In this document: positions 18,262-28,600 of the stretch, piece by piece | Numbering within the stretch: position 1 is the stretch's first letter | Layout: each line of letters opens with the position of its first letter | From: Gemmatimonadota bacterium | GTDB lineage: Bacteria > Gemmatimonadota > Gemmatimonadetes > Longimicrobiales > Gaopeijiaceae | Length of the DNA stretch: 64,000 nucleotides | Direction: 5' to 3' | NCBI GenBank assembly: GCA_041390125.1 | Contig: JAWKQN010000018.1 | Coordinates: 1-64,000 of the forward strand | Translations under genes and position numbers: made by a program | The notes under the pieces: generated by a model | Databases searched by the model: none | Told to the model about the DNA's origin: nothing | The model's input: the letters and a program-made list of their open reading frames with translations, nothing else

Positions 18262-19296
18262 GTGAACGCCGCCTTCTTCCGCCGCCACGGGGGCCCCGAC
18301 GTCGTCGAGGTGGGCTCCCTTCCCACGCCCGAGCCGGGCCCCGGTCAGGTGCGCGTGCGCGTGCGTGCCAGCTCGCTCAACCACCTGGATCTGTGGGTGC
18401 GCCGCGGACTGCCGGACGCCCCTCCGCTGCCGCACGTGGGGGGCTCCGACCTGGCAGGCGAGGTGGAGGCGCTCGGGCCGGGCGTCGAGGGCGTGGCCGT
18501 GGGCACGCGCGTGGTCGTCGATCCGTCCCTCGACTACGACTGGTACGATACCCCGCCCGCGGGGGGCGGGCTGCCTTCCGGCCGCTTCCGGGTGCTGGGC
18601 GAGCACGTGTGGGGCGGCTTCGCGGAGTACGCCGTGGTGCCGGCCCGGAACCTGGTGGCGCTGCCGGAGGACGTGGGATGGGAGACGGCGGCGGCGGCCG
18701 GGTTGGCGTTCGTGACCGCCTGGCACGCGTTGCTCGGTCGGGCGGCGCTGCGCGCGGGGGAGCGCGTGCTGATCACGGGAGCGTCGGGTGGCGTCTCCAC
18801 CGCGGCGGTCCAGATCGCGCGCCTGACCGGCGCGCGCGTGTATGCCGTGACGTCCGGGCCCGCCAACGTGGAGCGCGTGCGGGCGCTCGGGGCGGACGTG
18901 GTCTACGATCGCCTGGAGGACGGGTGGGGCAAGGCGCTGTGGGCGGAGACGGGAAAGCGCGGCGTGGACGTGGTGCTGGATTCGGTGGGCGAGGCGCTGT
19001 GGCCGCAGCTGCTGCGCGCGCTCGCGCCCTACGGCCGCCTGGTCACCTACGGCGGCACCACCGGCGCGAACGGGCTGACGTCCATCCCGTTGGTGTTCTG
19101 GAAGCAGCTCACCGTCCTGGGGAGCACCATGGGCTCGCCGGCGGAGTTCCGCACCGTGATGGACCTCGTCTTCCGCGGTGTGCTGACCCCGCAGATCGAG
19201 GACGTGCTGCCGCTCTCCGAGGCGCGCGCCGCCCACGAACGGCTGGAGGCCGGCGGGGTGTTCGGCAAGCTGGTGCTTCTGCCCGGAGAGGGATGA
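18262..19296 (+). CDS. Zinc-type alcohol dehydrogenase-like / quinone oxidoreductase (MDR superfamily)
   Basis: A 344-residue NAD(P)-dependent oxidoreductase. The N-terminal GroES-like domain carries ASSLNHLDLWVRRG and PHVGGSDLAGEV. The Rossmann domain has the nucleotide loop LITGASGGVSTAAVQIA, then GADVVYDR and a C-terminal GRLVTYGGTTG segment. The structural-zinc Cys cluster of classical alcohol dehydrogenases is absent, so this is probably a quinone-oxidoreductase-like or YhdH-type member. Substrate unknown. The GTG at 18262 is used because homology begins there (MNAAFFRRHGGPD). The next gene begins 1 base after its stop. Confidence 0.9.
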   Translation: MNAAFFRRHGGPDVVEVGSLPTPEPGPGQVRVRVRASSLNHLDLWVRRGLPDAPPLPHVGGSDLAGEVEALGPGVEGVAVGTRVVVDPSLDYDWYDTPPAGGGLPSGRFRVLGEHVWGGFAEYAVVPARNLVALPEDVGWETAAAAGLAFVTAWHALLGRAALRAGERVLITGASGGVSTAAVQIARLTGARVYAVTSGPANVERVRALGADVVYDRLEDGWGKALWAETGKRGVDVVLDSVGEALWPQLLRALAPYGRLVTYGGTTGANGLTSIPLVFWKQLTVLGSTMGSPAEFRTVMDLVFRGVLTPQIEDVLPLSEARAAHERLEAGGVFGKLVLLPGEG

Positions 19297-19297
19297 C

Positions 19298-19648
19298 GTG
19301 GACCTGAAGGAAGCGCAGGAGCGCGTCGACGCCTGGATCTCGCAGTTCGAGGAGGGCTACTGGCCACCGCTGGCCAACCTGGCCCGCCTGATCGAGGAGG
19401 TGGGCGAGCTGGGCCGGGAGCTCAACCACCGCTTCGGCCACAAGCCCAAACGCGCGGACGAGCCCGAGCAGGACCTGGCGCTGGAGCTGGCCGACGTGCT
19501 GTTCGTGCTGATCACGCTCGCCAACTCGCAGGGGATCGATCTGAGCGCCGCGCTGGAGCAGGTGCTGGAGAAGTACCGCGTGCGCGACAGCGACCGCTGG
19601 ACGCGCAAGCGCGAGCCGGGGGACGGCGACGCCGCGGACGGTGGGTGA
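19298..19648 (+). CDS. MazG-like nucleotide pyrophosphohydrolase
   Basis: A 116-residue all-alpha NTP pyrophosphatase of the MazG/dCTPase superfamily, which removes aberrant or excess (d)NTPs. The metal-binding motif pair is present: RLIEEVGELGRELN (ExxE) and, 40 residues later, LALELADVLFVLITLAN (ExxD). The chain ends in a charged tail. It resembles single-domain MazG-like proteins rather than the two-domain enzyme. The GTG start lies 1 base after the preceding stop, so it is coupled to the oxidoreductase gene. About 100 bases separate it from the glycosyltransferase gene. Confidence 0.9.
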   Translation: MDLKEAQERVDAWISQFEEGYWPPLANLARLIEEVGELGRELNHRFGHKPKRADEPEQDLALELADVLFVLITLANSQGIDLSAALEQVLEKYRVRDSDRWTRKREPGDGDAADGG

Positions 19649-19748
19649 GCGGAGCCGCGGTGCGGTCGGCATGTGAGCGAAGGAGGTTCGCGGCCTGCGC
19701 GCCTCGTGCGGCGCGCGACAGGACCCTGACCCCCCGCGCCGGTCACCG

Positions 19749-20942
19749 ATGAGCGTGGCGCTGGGGCTGCTGCCCTGGATCGTCTTCGGGTTCGTGGCGG
19801 TGCTGCGGCTCAAGGATCCGATCCGGCTCTCGAGCGGGGGATCGGGCACGGCCGACCCTGAGGTCGCCGGCGCGTCGGCCTCCGGTGCGTCGCCCGCGCC
19901 CCTCGTCAGCGTCATCGTCCCGGCCCGCAACGAGGCGCTCTCCATCGAGGAGTGCGTGGGCAGCCTGCTCGCCTCCACGTATCCCCGCTTCGAGGTGATC
20001 GTGGTGGACGACCGCTCCACCGACGACACCGCCGCGCGCGTCCGCGCGTTCGCCGATCCCCGTCTGGCCGTGCTGGAAGGGGAGGATCTCCCGCCGGGGT
20101 GGTTCGGCAAACCGTGGGCGTGCTGGCAGGGTGCGCGCGAGGCCACGGGCGACGTGCTGCTCTTCACCGACGCGGACACCTGGCACGGCCCGGAGCTGCT
20201 GGAGCATGCCGTGCGCGAGCTGGACGTGAGTGGGGCGGATGCGCTCACGCTGCTCGGGGACCAGCGGATGGGCTCCTTCTGGGAGCGCGTGGTGCAGCCG
20301 CAGATGTTCTTCCTCATCGCGGCGCGCTACCCGGATCTGCGGAAGCTGTACCGTACGCCGCTCCAGGATCCGGCGCGCTGGCCGGAGGCGATCGCCAACG
20401 GGCAGTACATCCTCGTGCGGCGTTCCGTCTACGACGCCGTGGGCGGCCACGAGACGGTGCGCCACGAGGTGGTCGAGGACCTGCGGCTCGCGCAGGAGCT
20501 GGTCCGCGGCGGGCACGCCTTCCTGCTGCGCGAGGCGCGCGGGCGGTTCGCCACGCGCATGTACCGCTCGCTCGGCGACCTGGTGGGTGGGTGGAGCAAG
20601 AACGTCTGGACCGGCAGCCGGCAGTCGGTGTCGGGCCCGCTGGGCCGGGTGCTCCTCCCGGCGGGGGTGCTGGCGCTGCTGACCCTGTGGGTGGTGCCGC
20701 CGCTCGCGCTGCTCGCCGCCCTCGCGGGCGTGGGCGGGACGTCCTTCCTGGTGTGGGCCGCCATCACGACCGGGATCGTCTTCCTGTTCTGGGCGGTGGC
20801 GGGGGCCCGCTTCGGGACGCGCTGGTTCTACGGCTTCGCCGCCCCGCTCGGGGCGGCGGTCACCGTGTGGATCCTGATCCGCAGCGCCTGGCGCGGCTCA
20901 CGCATCGAGTGGAAGGGGCGGACGTACGAGGGGAGCGGATAG
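19749..20942 (+). CDS. Membrane-associated family 2 glycosyltransferase
   Basis: A 397-residue GT-A transferase. One N-terminal membrane segment (LGLLPWIVFGFVAVL) precedes the catalytic domain: VSVIVPARNEA, then VIVVDDRSTDDT, the DxD-type metal site FTDADTWHGPE, and a late EDLRLAQEL acceptor motif. Three further hydrophobic helices end the protein (from about residue 295). The order resembles CrtQ/hopanoid-associated GT2 enzymes that glycosylate lipids or carotenoids at the membrane. The PPGWFGKPWACWQGA segment is typical of that group. Acceptor and sugar cannot be read from the sequence. It may be the third gene of the rightward oxidoreductase-MazG unit, after a 100-base gap. Confidence 0.9.
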   Translation: MSVALGLLPWIVFGFVAVLRLKDPIRLSSGGSGTADPEVAGASASGASPAPLVSVIVPARNEALSIEECVGSLLASTYPRFEVIVVDDRSTDDTAARVRAFADPRLAVLEGEDLPPGWFGKPWACWQGAREATGDVLLFTDADTWHGPELLEHAVRELDVSGADALTLLGDQRMGSFWERVVQPQMFFLIAARYPDLRKLYRTPLQDPARWPEAIANGQYILVRRSVYDAVGGHETVRHEVVEDLRLAQELVRGGHAFLLREARGRFATRMYRSLGDLVGGWSKNVWTGSRQSVSGPLGRVLLPAGVLALLTLWVVPPLALLAALAGVGGTSFLVWAAITTGIVFLFWAVAGARFGTRWFYGFAAPLGAAVTVWILIRSAWRGSRIEWKGRTYEGSG

Positions 20943-21034
20943 CCGCCCCGCGTCGCCGCGCACGGGGCCCGCGGCGTCCCATGCGACGCCCCGGTACCGC
21001 GTCAGCGCGCGAGTCCGCGCCCGACCGCGCTCGC

Positions 21035-22294
21035 TCAGCGGTTCAGACTCGCCCCTGCCAGCTGGGCCACGGCCGCCAGCGTGGTCTGGGCCGCGTTGAG
21101 GCCCAGCCGGAAGTCGTCGTCGGTATAGGTGATCCAGACGTCGGTGGGCTGATGCCAGTTCGGGTCCCACCCGGCGCCCACCTGCGCGCCCCGCTCGTTC
21201 TCGCGCAGGCTGATGGCCGGCACGATGTCCATGAACGGTGTGGAGTCCGTGTTGGTCATGTGCGGACCCACCGTGGCGGGATAGTCCGTCGCGTAGCGCT
21301 CGTTGGCGGACTTGAAGAAGAAGGCGAGCGCCATGGACTCGGGCGCGCGCTCGGAGCTGGACTGGAACTCGATGTTGACGTCCGCCTCCGGCCGCTGATC
21401 CCGGCTCACCGTTCCGTCCGGCCGCGGTGCGCCATGATCCCACAGCATCATGTCGTGCTGGATCATGCCCAGCCACCGAGGCTCCGGATACTGGCCCGAG
21501 CCGCGTGGCTGCTCCACCCCTTGCAGCGCCTGGCGCTGCTCCACGTACGCACGCGCGCCGTTGAGGCCGGTCTCCTCGTTGTTCCAGAGCACGAAGCGGA
21601 TCGAGCGCTCGGTCTGCACGTCCGGCGCGCTGAAGATACGCGCCAGCTCCATGACGAGCGCCGTGCCCGAGCCGTCGTCGTTGACCGCTTCGTTGACGCC
21701 GTGCCCGTCCATGTGCGCGCCGATGATGTACATCTCGTCGGGACGCGTGGTGCCGACCTTGGTGCAGTAGACCTGCTGGCGCTCGCCGTCCACCGGCTCC
21801 TCCGCGTTGAGCGCGCGGATACGCTCGTCCGGCTGCGCCATGGGATCACGGTTCACGCCGGTGGGACCCCGGTGCCCGAAGATCATGCTGCCGCCGGGGC
21901 CGGGCCCTCGGCGTCCGACGCGGCCCCCGGTGGCGGTGGTCAGGTCCTCGGGCGCGGGCGGCCCTCCGGCGCGCGGACCTCCGCCTCCCCCGCCGCGCGG
22001 CGGGGGCGACGTGTACTCGTACGTGATGCGCTCGGTGTTGGTGCACCCGAAGGCCTGGAGCTGCTGCTCGATCCAGTCCACCGCGTCCCGGTTGCGCTGC
22101 GTGCCCTGGCGCCGGTCCCCGAACTGCGTGAGACCTTTCAGCGTGGTCTTGTAGTGCTCCAGGTCCAGTCGGGCGACGAGCCCTTCGATGGCTGGATCCG
22201 ACTCCTGGATGGGCTGCTGGGCCGTCAGAGGTGCGGCGAGCAGGGGAAGGACCGCAACGAGCAGCGCGGGTACCATGGCGCGGTGAGGATGCAT
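21035..22294 (-). CDS. Secreted M28 family metallopeptidase
   Basis: A 419-residue exported zinc aminopeptidase-type protein, smaller than the PDZ-bearing M28 enzyme at 12.4 kb. The signal peptide ends near LLAAPLTAQQ. Zinc ligands are in GAHMDGHG and EAVNDDGSGTALVMELAR, the catalytic pair in WNNEETGLNGA, and the last His in NWHQPTDVW. A glycine/proline-rich low-complexity insert (about residues 97-135, including six consecutive Gly) interrupts the region before the catalytic core and is probably a surface linker. There is no PDZ domain. The gene is convergent with the glycosyltransferase gene and divergent from queG. Confidence 0.92.
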   Translation of the reverse strand: MHPHRAMVPALLVAVLPLLAAPLTAQQPIQESDPAIEGLVARLDLEHYKTTLKGLTQFGDRRQGTQRNRDAVDWIEQQLQAFGCTNTERITYEYTSPPPRGGGGGGPRAGGPPAPEDLTTATGGRVGRRGPGPGGSMIFGHRGPTGVNRDPMAQPDERIRALNAEEPVDGERQQVYCTKVGTTRPDEMYIIGAHMDGHGVNEAVNDDGSGTALVMELARIFSAPDVQTERSIRFVLWNNEETGLNGARAYVEQRQALQGVEQPRGSGQYPEPRWLGMIQHDMMLWDHGAPRPDGTVSRDQRPEADVNIEFQSSSERAPESMALAFFFKSANERYATDYPATVGPHMTNTDSTPFMDIVPAISLRENERGAQVGAGWDPNWHQPTDVWITYTDDDFRLGLNAAQTTLAAVAQLAGASLNR

Positions 22295-22473
22295 CGGGCG
22301 CTCCGGACGGCGGACGACGGGACGGACGTACCGACCTCACGGTACCGGGCGGACGATCCCGGCGCGAGGGCGGGCGGCCGAGGCGCGGGGCGTGGGCCTG
22401 CCGGGATCCACGCCGTGGTGCAGATCCGTACCGCGGATGCGAAACGGGCGGATGCGCAATGGATCGAGGAGGC

Positions 22474-23667
22474 ATGGACCCACGGATCGAGGATGCGATC
22501 ATCGCGGAGGCCCGCGCGCTGGGGTTCGCGGCGGCGGGCATCGCGGACGTGCGTCCGAGCGACCACCGGGACGCGTACGAACGCTGGATCGCGGCCGGCC
22601 ACCATGGGGATATGGGGTACCTGGCGCGCGCGGACGCGCGCGCACGCCGCTATGATCTGACCCGGACGCTGGAGGGCGTGCGCGCGGCGGTCGTGGTGGC
22701 GCACGACTACGGCGATCCCGACCGGGAGGCGGAGCCCGCCGGTCCCGACCGGGGGGTGATCGCGCGCTACGCGCGCGGACGGGACTACCACAAGGTGGTG
22801 CCGCCCCGGCTGAAGCGGCTGCACCGCTGGATCGAAGCGCGCGTCGGTCACGCCGTGCCCGGCCGGGTCTACGTGGACACGGGACCCCTGCTCGAGCGCG
22901 AGCTGGCCCTGCGGGCGGGGCTGGGCTGGGTCGGCCGCAACACCATGCTGATCCATCCGCGCCGGGGCTCGTACTTCTTCCTGGGCGTGCTCCTGCTCGG
23001 GCTCGACCTCGAGCCCACCGGAACGGCCGTGCGCGACCACTGCGGAACGTGCCGGGCCTGCCTGGACGGGTGTCCCACGGGTGCGCTCCTCGGCCGCGAC
23101 GCGGAGGGCGCGCCCGTGATGGATGCGCGCCGCTGCATCTCCTACCTGACCATCGAGCACCGGGGCCCCATTCCGGTGGAGCTGCGGCCCCTGATCGGGA
23201 ATCGCATCTACGGCTGCGACATCTGCCAGGAGGTGTGTCCCTTCACGCAGCGCTTCGCGGAAGCTCCCACCGAACCCGCGTATGCGGCGCGCGGGCCGGG
23301 GGAGCGGCCGGTGGGCGTGGAGGCGCTGCCCGGTGAAGCGACGCCGTCGTTGCGGGGGCGCCCCGACGTTCCTGCGGAAACGCCCGGGCGGGTGCATGCC
23401 CATCCGGGCACGGACGCCCCGTTGCTGGTGGAGCTGATGCGGATGACGCGGGACGAGTGGGACGCGTTCACGCGGGGGAGTGCGATCCGGCGGGTGGGAT
23501 TCGCGGGTTTCAGGCGGAATGTGGCGGTGGCGATGGGGAACTGGCTGGCGTCCGCAGACGAGCCCCCGAGTGAGGCGGTGGCTGTGTTGCAGGACGCGCT
23601 CGAGGACGAGGAGCCAGTGGTGCGGGAGCACGCGGCGTGGGCGCTCGGAGGAGCAGAAGACAACTGA
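22474..23667 (+). CDS. queG: Epoxyqueuosine reductase QueG
   Basis: A 397-residue cobalamin- and iron-sulfur-dependent enzyme that reduces epoxyqueuosine to queuosine in tRNA, the last step of the pathway. The ATG at 22474 is chosen for its AGGAGG site; an ATG at 22459 is the alternative. Signatures are GFAAAGIADV, GDMGYLAR, YARGRDYHKVVPPRLKRL and GRVYVDTGPLLERELA. Two 4Fe-4S clusters are encoded by CGTCRACLDGCPTGA and CDICQEVCPFT. A C-terminal HEAT-like repeat (VLQDALEDEEPVVREHAAWAL) fits the longer QueG form that grips tRNA. QueE in the same window supports a functional queuosine route. Confidence 0.96.
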   Translation: MDPRIEDAIIAEARALGFAAAGIADVRPSDHRDAYERWIAAGHHGDMGYLARADARARRYDLTRTLEGVRAAVVVAHDYGDPDREAEPAGPDRGVIARYARGRDYHKVVPPRLKRLHRWIEARVGHAVPGRVYVDTGPLLERELALRAGLGWVGRNTMLIHPRRGSYFFLGVLLLGLDLEPTGTAVRDHCGTCRACLDGCPTGALLGRDAEGAPVMDARRCISYLTIEHRGPIPVELRPLIGNRIYGCDICQEVCPFTQRFAEAPTEPAYAARGPGERPVGVEALPGEATPSLRGRPDVPAETPGRVHAHPGTDAPLLVELMRMTRDEWDAFTRGSAIRRVGFAGFRRNVAVAMGNWLASADEPPSEAVAVLQDALEDEEPVVREHAAWALGGAEDN

Positions 23668-23926
23668 ACCAGAGGACGCATCCGCGGCTACCGACGGCGG
23701 GACTCCGTCCAAGGGTTCGGTGGTGGCTTTCCTCAAGAGAGTCCATGGAGCGCGCTTGGATTGGATCCATGCAGCGCATATCGCGAGCTCCGTGAGCACA
23801 TCCAGATTCCATACACAAGGAAGAGGCAACCTGATATTCCTGGTGCGAGGCGCGCCCACCCTCCCCCGCAGGAGCCGTGATGGAGAGTGCGAGGGCGCCG
23901 GGTGGGTTTTGGGGCCGAGGCCCCGC

Positions 23927-25016
23927 TCACTCGCTGTCCTGCTCCGGTGGCGCGAGGACGGAGGTGGGTGCCCTATGGCTCGCCACCCGCCGGTGGGTGA
24001 GGTGTCCGGCGATCCCCGCCGCTAGCCTGCCGAGCCCGATCAGCCAGATCTCCTGCTCCACCCAGAATGCCAGCCCGAGACAACCGACCAGCCCCACCGC
24101 AGGCCCCCAGCGTGGATACCGTCGCTGGTCCGCGGGCAGCCGCAGCGGGCCAGGTTCGTGATCGCGTAGTAGACCAGCACGGTGAACGCACTGAACGACC
24201 ATGTTGTGCGTACGTCGCCGAGCGCGGCGATCCCGGCGATGAGCAGGCCTCAGGCCCATACCGAAGCGACCGGGCTCGCCCGCTCCCCATCGATGCGCGC
24301 CAGGAGGTCGGGAGCGTCGCCGCGACGGGCCATCGCGAGGAGCACGCGGGAGAGGCCGAGCACGAGGTTCAACAGCACGCCGGCCATCGCGGCCACGGCG
24401 GCCGCCCCCAGCGTCCAGGCGAGCCACGGCCGCTCGTGTGCCTCGGCCACGCGCTCGAGCGGGGCCGCGGTCCGCTCCGCCGCCTCACCGAACCCGTCGG
24501 CACCCAGGCCCCCGACGCCCGAGGCGGCCACGCCCAGGTACAGCACGGTGACCACGCCCACCGTCAGGAGGATCGCACGTGGAATCACCTGCCCCGGATC
24601 CCGGACCACTTTGCCCAGCGTGGCGATCCGGCCGTACCCGGTGTACGCGACGAACGTCAGGGTACTCCCGTGGAGGAGCGCACCCACGCCCCCGACGCCG
24701 CCTCGTTCCGGGAGCAAGGGAGTGAAGCGCGAGAGCCCGTCCGAGGGGGGGACGGGAAGCGCAGTCGCAACGAGAAGGACCAACCCGAGGAGCGCCGTGC
24801 CGACCACCAGGGCATTGCTCCGGTTCGACCGGCGGATCCCGCCGGCCACAGAGCCCGTGATCGCGATCGTCCCGGACACGGCCACCACCCCGTGCCAGCC
24901 TCCTCCGTCCACCCCGAGCGGATCGAGCAGGTATCCCGCGAGGCTCAGGGCGGCGGTCGTTGCGGACGCGCTCTTCGCGAGCATGAACATCAAACCGGCA
25001 GAGAACCTGCCGCATC
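23927..25016 (-). pseudogene. Decayed APC-superfamily amino acid permease
   Basis: Read leftward, the sequence begins mid-protein at RFSAGLMFMLAKSASATTAA, typical of a transmembrane part of APC permeases; the N-terminal 60-90 residues are gone. It continues through several hydrophobic helices (for example LVVGTALLGLVLLVATALPV and GSTLTFVAYTGYGRIATLG) to a TGA at 24250-24252. Clear homologous sequence resumes in the same frame (GLLIAGIAALGDVRTTWSFS), then shifts frame near 24145-24150 and ends LPADQRRYPRWGP...APPEQDSE. So there is one 5' deletion, one nonsense codon and one frameshift. A functional transporter is not possible without recoding. Confidence 0.85.
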
Positions 25017-25616
25017 GGCCTCCCCGCGTGTCCCCTGCTCGCGGCCCTCTTCAGGCCCAGTTCGACCTCGATCAGCCCCCGGCCTTCGATCTCGCGGCTC
25101 CTGAGCCCATCCCGGAGTTCGAGTTCGATCAGTCTACTCCCCCTGACTGGGAGTTCTGAGAGGCAGGACCCGGCCCCTTCCGCGCGCCCCCGGTGGCCGT
25201 CTCCCCCCGCCCTCCCAGCATCCTTCGGGCCCCGGTTCCCATGGCGCCTCGTCCACCTCCGCTCCGGCCGCTCTCCCACGCATCCCGCGCTCACGACCGG
25301 CCCCTCCATCCCCGACTCTTCGGCACCTTGCACGGCCAGATGCCGCACCCCATCGTCTCTCCGCACCTCAGAGGGCCTTTGAAGTTCCTATTCCTTGACA
25401 GAGGAACGTCTTTGCGGTGGCGGAGCAATCCGTCGAGCGCGTGAAAACGGAACGCTGCAAGCGGCGGAACGATCCACGCCGTCACATCGCGCTGGCGGTT
25501 TTCGCCGACGGCATCGATACTCTCGACAATCGCGCTCGCCGGCACAGTGTCTCTGGTGGCGTCAGCGCTGAACAGCTCGAAGTCAGCCACCAGACTGCCT
25601 GACGCCGAAGGAACGC
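25017..25616. other. 600-base stretch without an intact gene; debris and possible promoter
   Basis: No complete gene is visible. On the + strand, bases 25056-25159 read as the tail of an unknown protein, with repeated Phe-Asp/Glu units (FDLDQ, FEFDQ) ending DWEF and a TGA; I do not recognise it. Around 25384-25407 there is an imperfect operator-like inverted repeat, GTTCCT...AGGAAC, enclosing TTGACA. No good -10 follows. A 61-codon frame at 25417-25602 has no recognisable features. Base composition is less GC-rich and codon use is irregular, consistent with a recombination junction between the decayed permease and the large amidohydrolase gene. Confidence 0.5.
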
Positions 25617-28600
25617 GTGTCTTCCCCCCCCACACCGTACGCCATGCCTCGTCGCCGCCACTCGCTCCTCGCCATTGCCCCGGCCGTCGTCCTGCTGGCG
25701 CCGCTCGCCGCCGGCGCGCTGCACGCGCAGGCGGCCCGCGACGCCGCCTGGGACGCCACGCGTCCGCGCGGCACCACGCGCGCCATCGACTTCACCGTGT
25801 CCGAAGGAACGTGGACCTCGGTGGACCTCTCGCCGGACGGAGGCTGGATCGTCTTCGACCTGCTGAGTCACGTCTATCGCCTCCCCGCGTCAGGAGGGAC
25901 CGCCGTGAGCCTCACGCAGGGGAGCGGCATTGCCTCGAACTTCCACCCGCGCATCTCCCCCGACGGCAAGTCGATTGCCTTCATCTCGGATCGCGCTGGC
26001 GGGGAGTTCAACCTGTGGATCATGGACGCCGACGGCAGCAACCCGCGCGCGGTCGCGCTCGACCCCAAGCGCCGCATGCTCTTCCCGCAGTGGACCCCCG
26101 ACAGCGCGTACCTGATCGTGGTCGTCGACGGCGATGATGGACTGCGCTCGCTCGTGATGTACCACCGCGACGGCGGGACGGGCGTGACGCTGGTGAAGGG
26201 AGAGGTGGGGAGGAATCCCTTCCGCCCCGCCATTTCGAGCGACGGACGCTACCTCTACTACGACGTCTACACGGCACGCCCCACCGGCTTCTGGGGGCAG
26301 GACGACGTGCTGAAGGGGGCGGTGCAGCTGCACCGCTACGACCGGCAGACCGGCGTGGTGCGCCCGATCACCGGGGGAGAGCTCGCGCAGCAGGATCGCA
26401 ACTCGAGCGGCGGCGCCTACGCGGCGGAGCCAAGCCCTGATGGTCGCTGGCTCGCCTTCATGCGCAAGGTTCCGGGAGGGACGCTCGAGTACAAGGGACA
26501 GCGCTTCGGCCCGCGCAGTGCGCTGTGGCTGCGCGACCTGCGTCTGGGGACCGAGCGCCTGCTGATGGACCCGGTCGAGATGGATCTGTCGGAGGAGAGC
26601 ATCCCGGTCAACGGGAGCTACCCGATGTATCGCTGGGCGCACGACGGCCAGAGCCTCGTGATCCATCAAGGCGGCAGAATCCGGCGCGTGGATATCGTGA
26701 GCGGCGCCGTCTCGACGATTCCTTTCTCGGCGCGCGTGCAGCGCACCATGTCCGAGGCCGCGCTGGCGAAGCGGCGCGTGAGCGACGCCCCATTCGACGT
26801 GCGCTTCGTCCGGTGGGGGGCGACGTCGCCTGACGGGCAGGCCGTCGTCTTTCAGGCGCTCGGTAGGCTCTGGCTCCAGCCCCTCCCCACCGGCACACCA
26901 CGCCGCCTCACCCCCGTGGGCTTCGAGCCGTTCGAGTTCCAGCCTGCCTGGTCGCCCGACGGCCGCCGTATCGCCTTCACCACGGTCGATGCGCAGAATC
27001 GGGGGGCGCTCTGGACGGTGGCGGCTGGCGGTGGTGCCCCTGTGCGCCTCACGCGCGAGGTCGGGGAGTACATGAACCCCGCCTGGACGCCCGACGGTGA
27101 CGAGATCGTGGTCGCCCGCGGTTCCGGCGCCTCGGCGCGTGCGTCGTCTCTCAACCGGTCGACCTGGTTCGACCTGGTGCGCATCCCGGCAGTGGGGGGA
27201 GACGAGACCGAGATCGTGCAGACGGCGCGCCGCGGAACGCGCGGTGTGGAGTTGCGCCCGTCGGTCGGCATGGATGGTCGGCTGTACTGGGCCAATGCGG
27301 CAAGCGGCGACGTGCGCGGAGTGGAGGTGACCTCGGTACGCCTGGACGGAAGCGACCAGCGGGTGCACGCCGTCGTGCGCCACGCCGACGATGCCGCCGT
27401 GGCGCCCGACGGTCGCCATGTCGCGTTCATGCAGGGGGGGAACACGTACCTCTCGCCGCTCCCCGCGGGCGTGACGGGCGCCAGCCCCCCGGTACTCGCC
27501 AAGTCCGGCGGCGCATTCGCGGCCGCCGCGCTCACCACCGAGGGGGGGCTCTACCCGCGCTGGCGTTCGGCAACGGTGCTTGACATCACCAGCAGTAACC
27601 GGGTGTACACGTACGACGCATCCAGCACGCGCACGGACACCACGACCATCACGCTCACCGCGCCGCGCGCGCTCCCCACCGGGACGATCGCCCTCACCGG
27701 CGCGCGCATCGTGACGCTCGACGAGGACGGGGTGATCCCCAGCGGAACGATCGTCGTGCGAAACGGGCGCATCGCCTGCGTGGGAAGCTGCGCCACGGCC
27801 GGCGCCGATCGCGTGGTGGACGTCGCAGGCACGACGATCATCCCCGGTTGGGTCGACATGCACGCCCACCATCACCGCGAGCACGTGGGGATGATGCCGC
27901 GCCAGAACTTCGAGTCGGCGATCTACCTCGCCTACGGCGTCACCACGACGCACGATCCGGCGCCGACCTCCAGTGCCGCCTTCCCGACCGCCGAACTGAT
28001 CGAAGCGGGGGAGATGGTGGGGCCGCGCGTGTTCAGCACCGCCGAGGCAATGCGTGCCGGAGACGCCGGGCTCACCAATGACATCTCGTCACGCGCGCTG
28101 GCCGTGCATGACGTGCGGCGCCGCCAGGCCTGGGGGGCGGTGATGCTGAAGCAGTACCTGCTGCCCACACGCGAACAGCGACAGTGGGTGCTGGACGCGG
28201 CGCGCGAGGTGGGGCTGCGCGTCACCGCCGAGGGCAGCCAAGACCTCAACTACAAACTCGGGATGATCATGGACGGCCATACCGGGGGCGAGCACCTGAC
28301 CGTGCAGTCGCCGCTCTACGCCGACGTGACGACCTTCATCGGGCAGGCGCGCTACTTCTATTCGCATACGCCGCTGGTCAGCGGCTATGGCGCGTGGAAC
28401 GAAGAGTGGTTCTGGCAGGAGAGCCCGGTGTGGAAGGACACCAAGCAGGGGCAGTGGATTCCGTGGCGTCAGCTCATCCCGCACACACGGCGCTTCATCC
28501 AGCGTCCCGAGACCGATTACTCCAAGGACATCGTTGCTCAGCAGGTTGCCGACATCATTGCGGCTGGTGGCTACTCGGCCGTCGGGTCGCACGGGCAGCA

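Noticed and set aside
21960..22020. Glycine/proline-rich repeat-like stretch
   Set aside because: It is the low-complexity linker of the M28 peptidase, not a DNA repeat element.
19952..22660. A 900-codon plus-strand frame running through the GT2, M28 and queG starts
   Set aside because: It crosses three genes in other frames and has no family features.
23668..23926. tRNA or small RNA gene after queG
   Set aside because: Some short dyads are present but no cloverleaf, no T-loop consensus and no promoter-terminator pair could be made out.
25417..25602. Small open frame ahead of the amidohydrolase gene
   Set aside because: It has no ribosome site, no recognisable features and lies in an irregular region; not listed as a gene.
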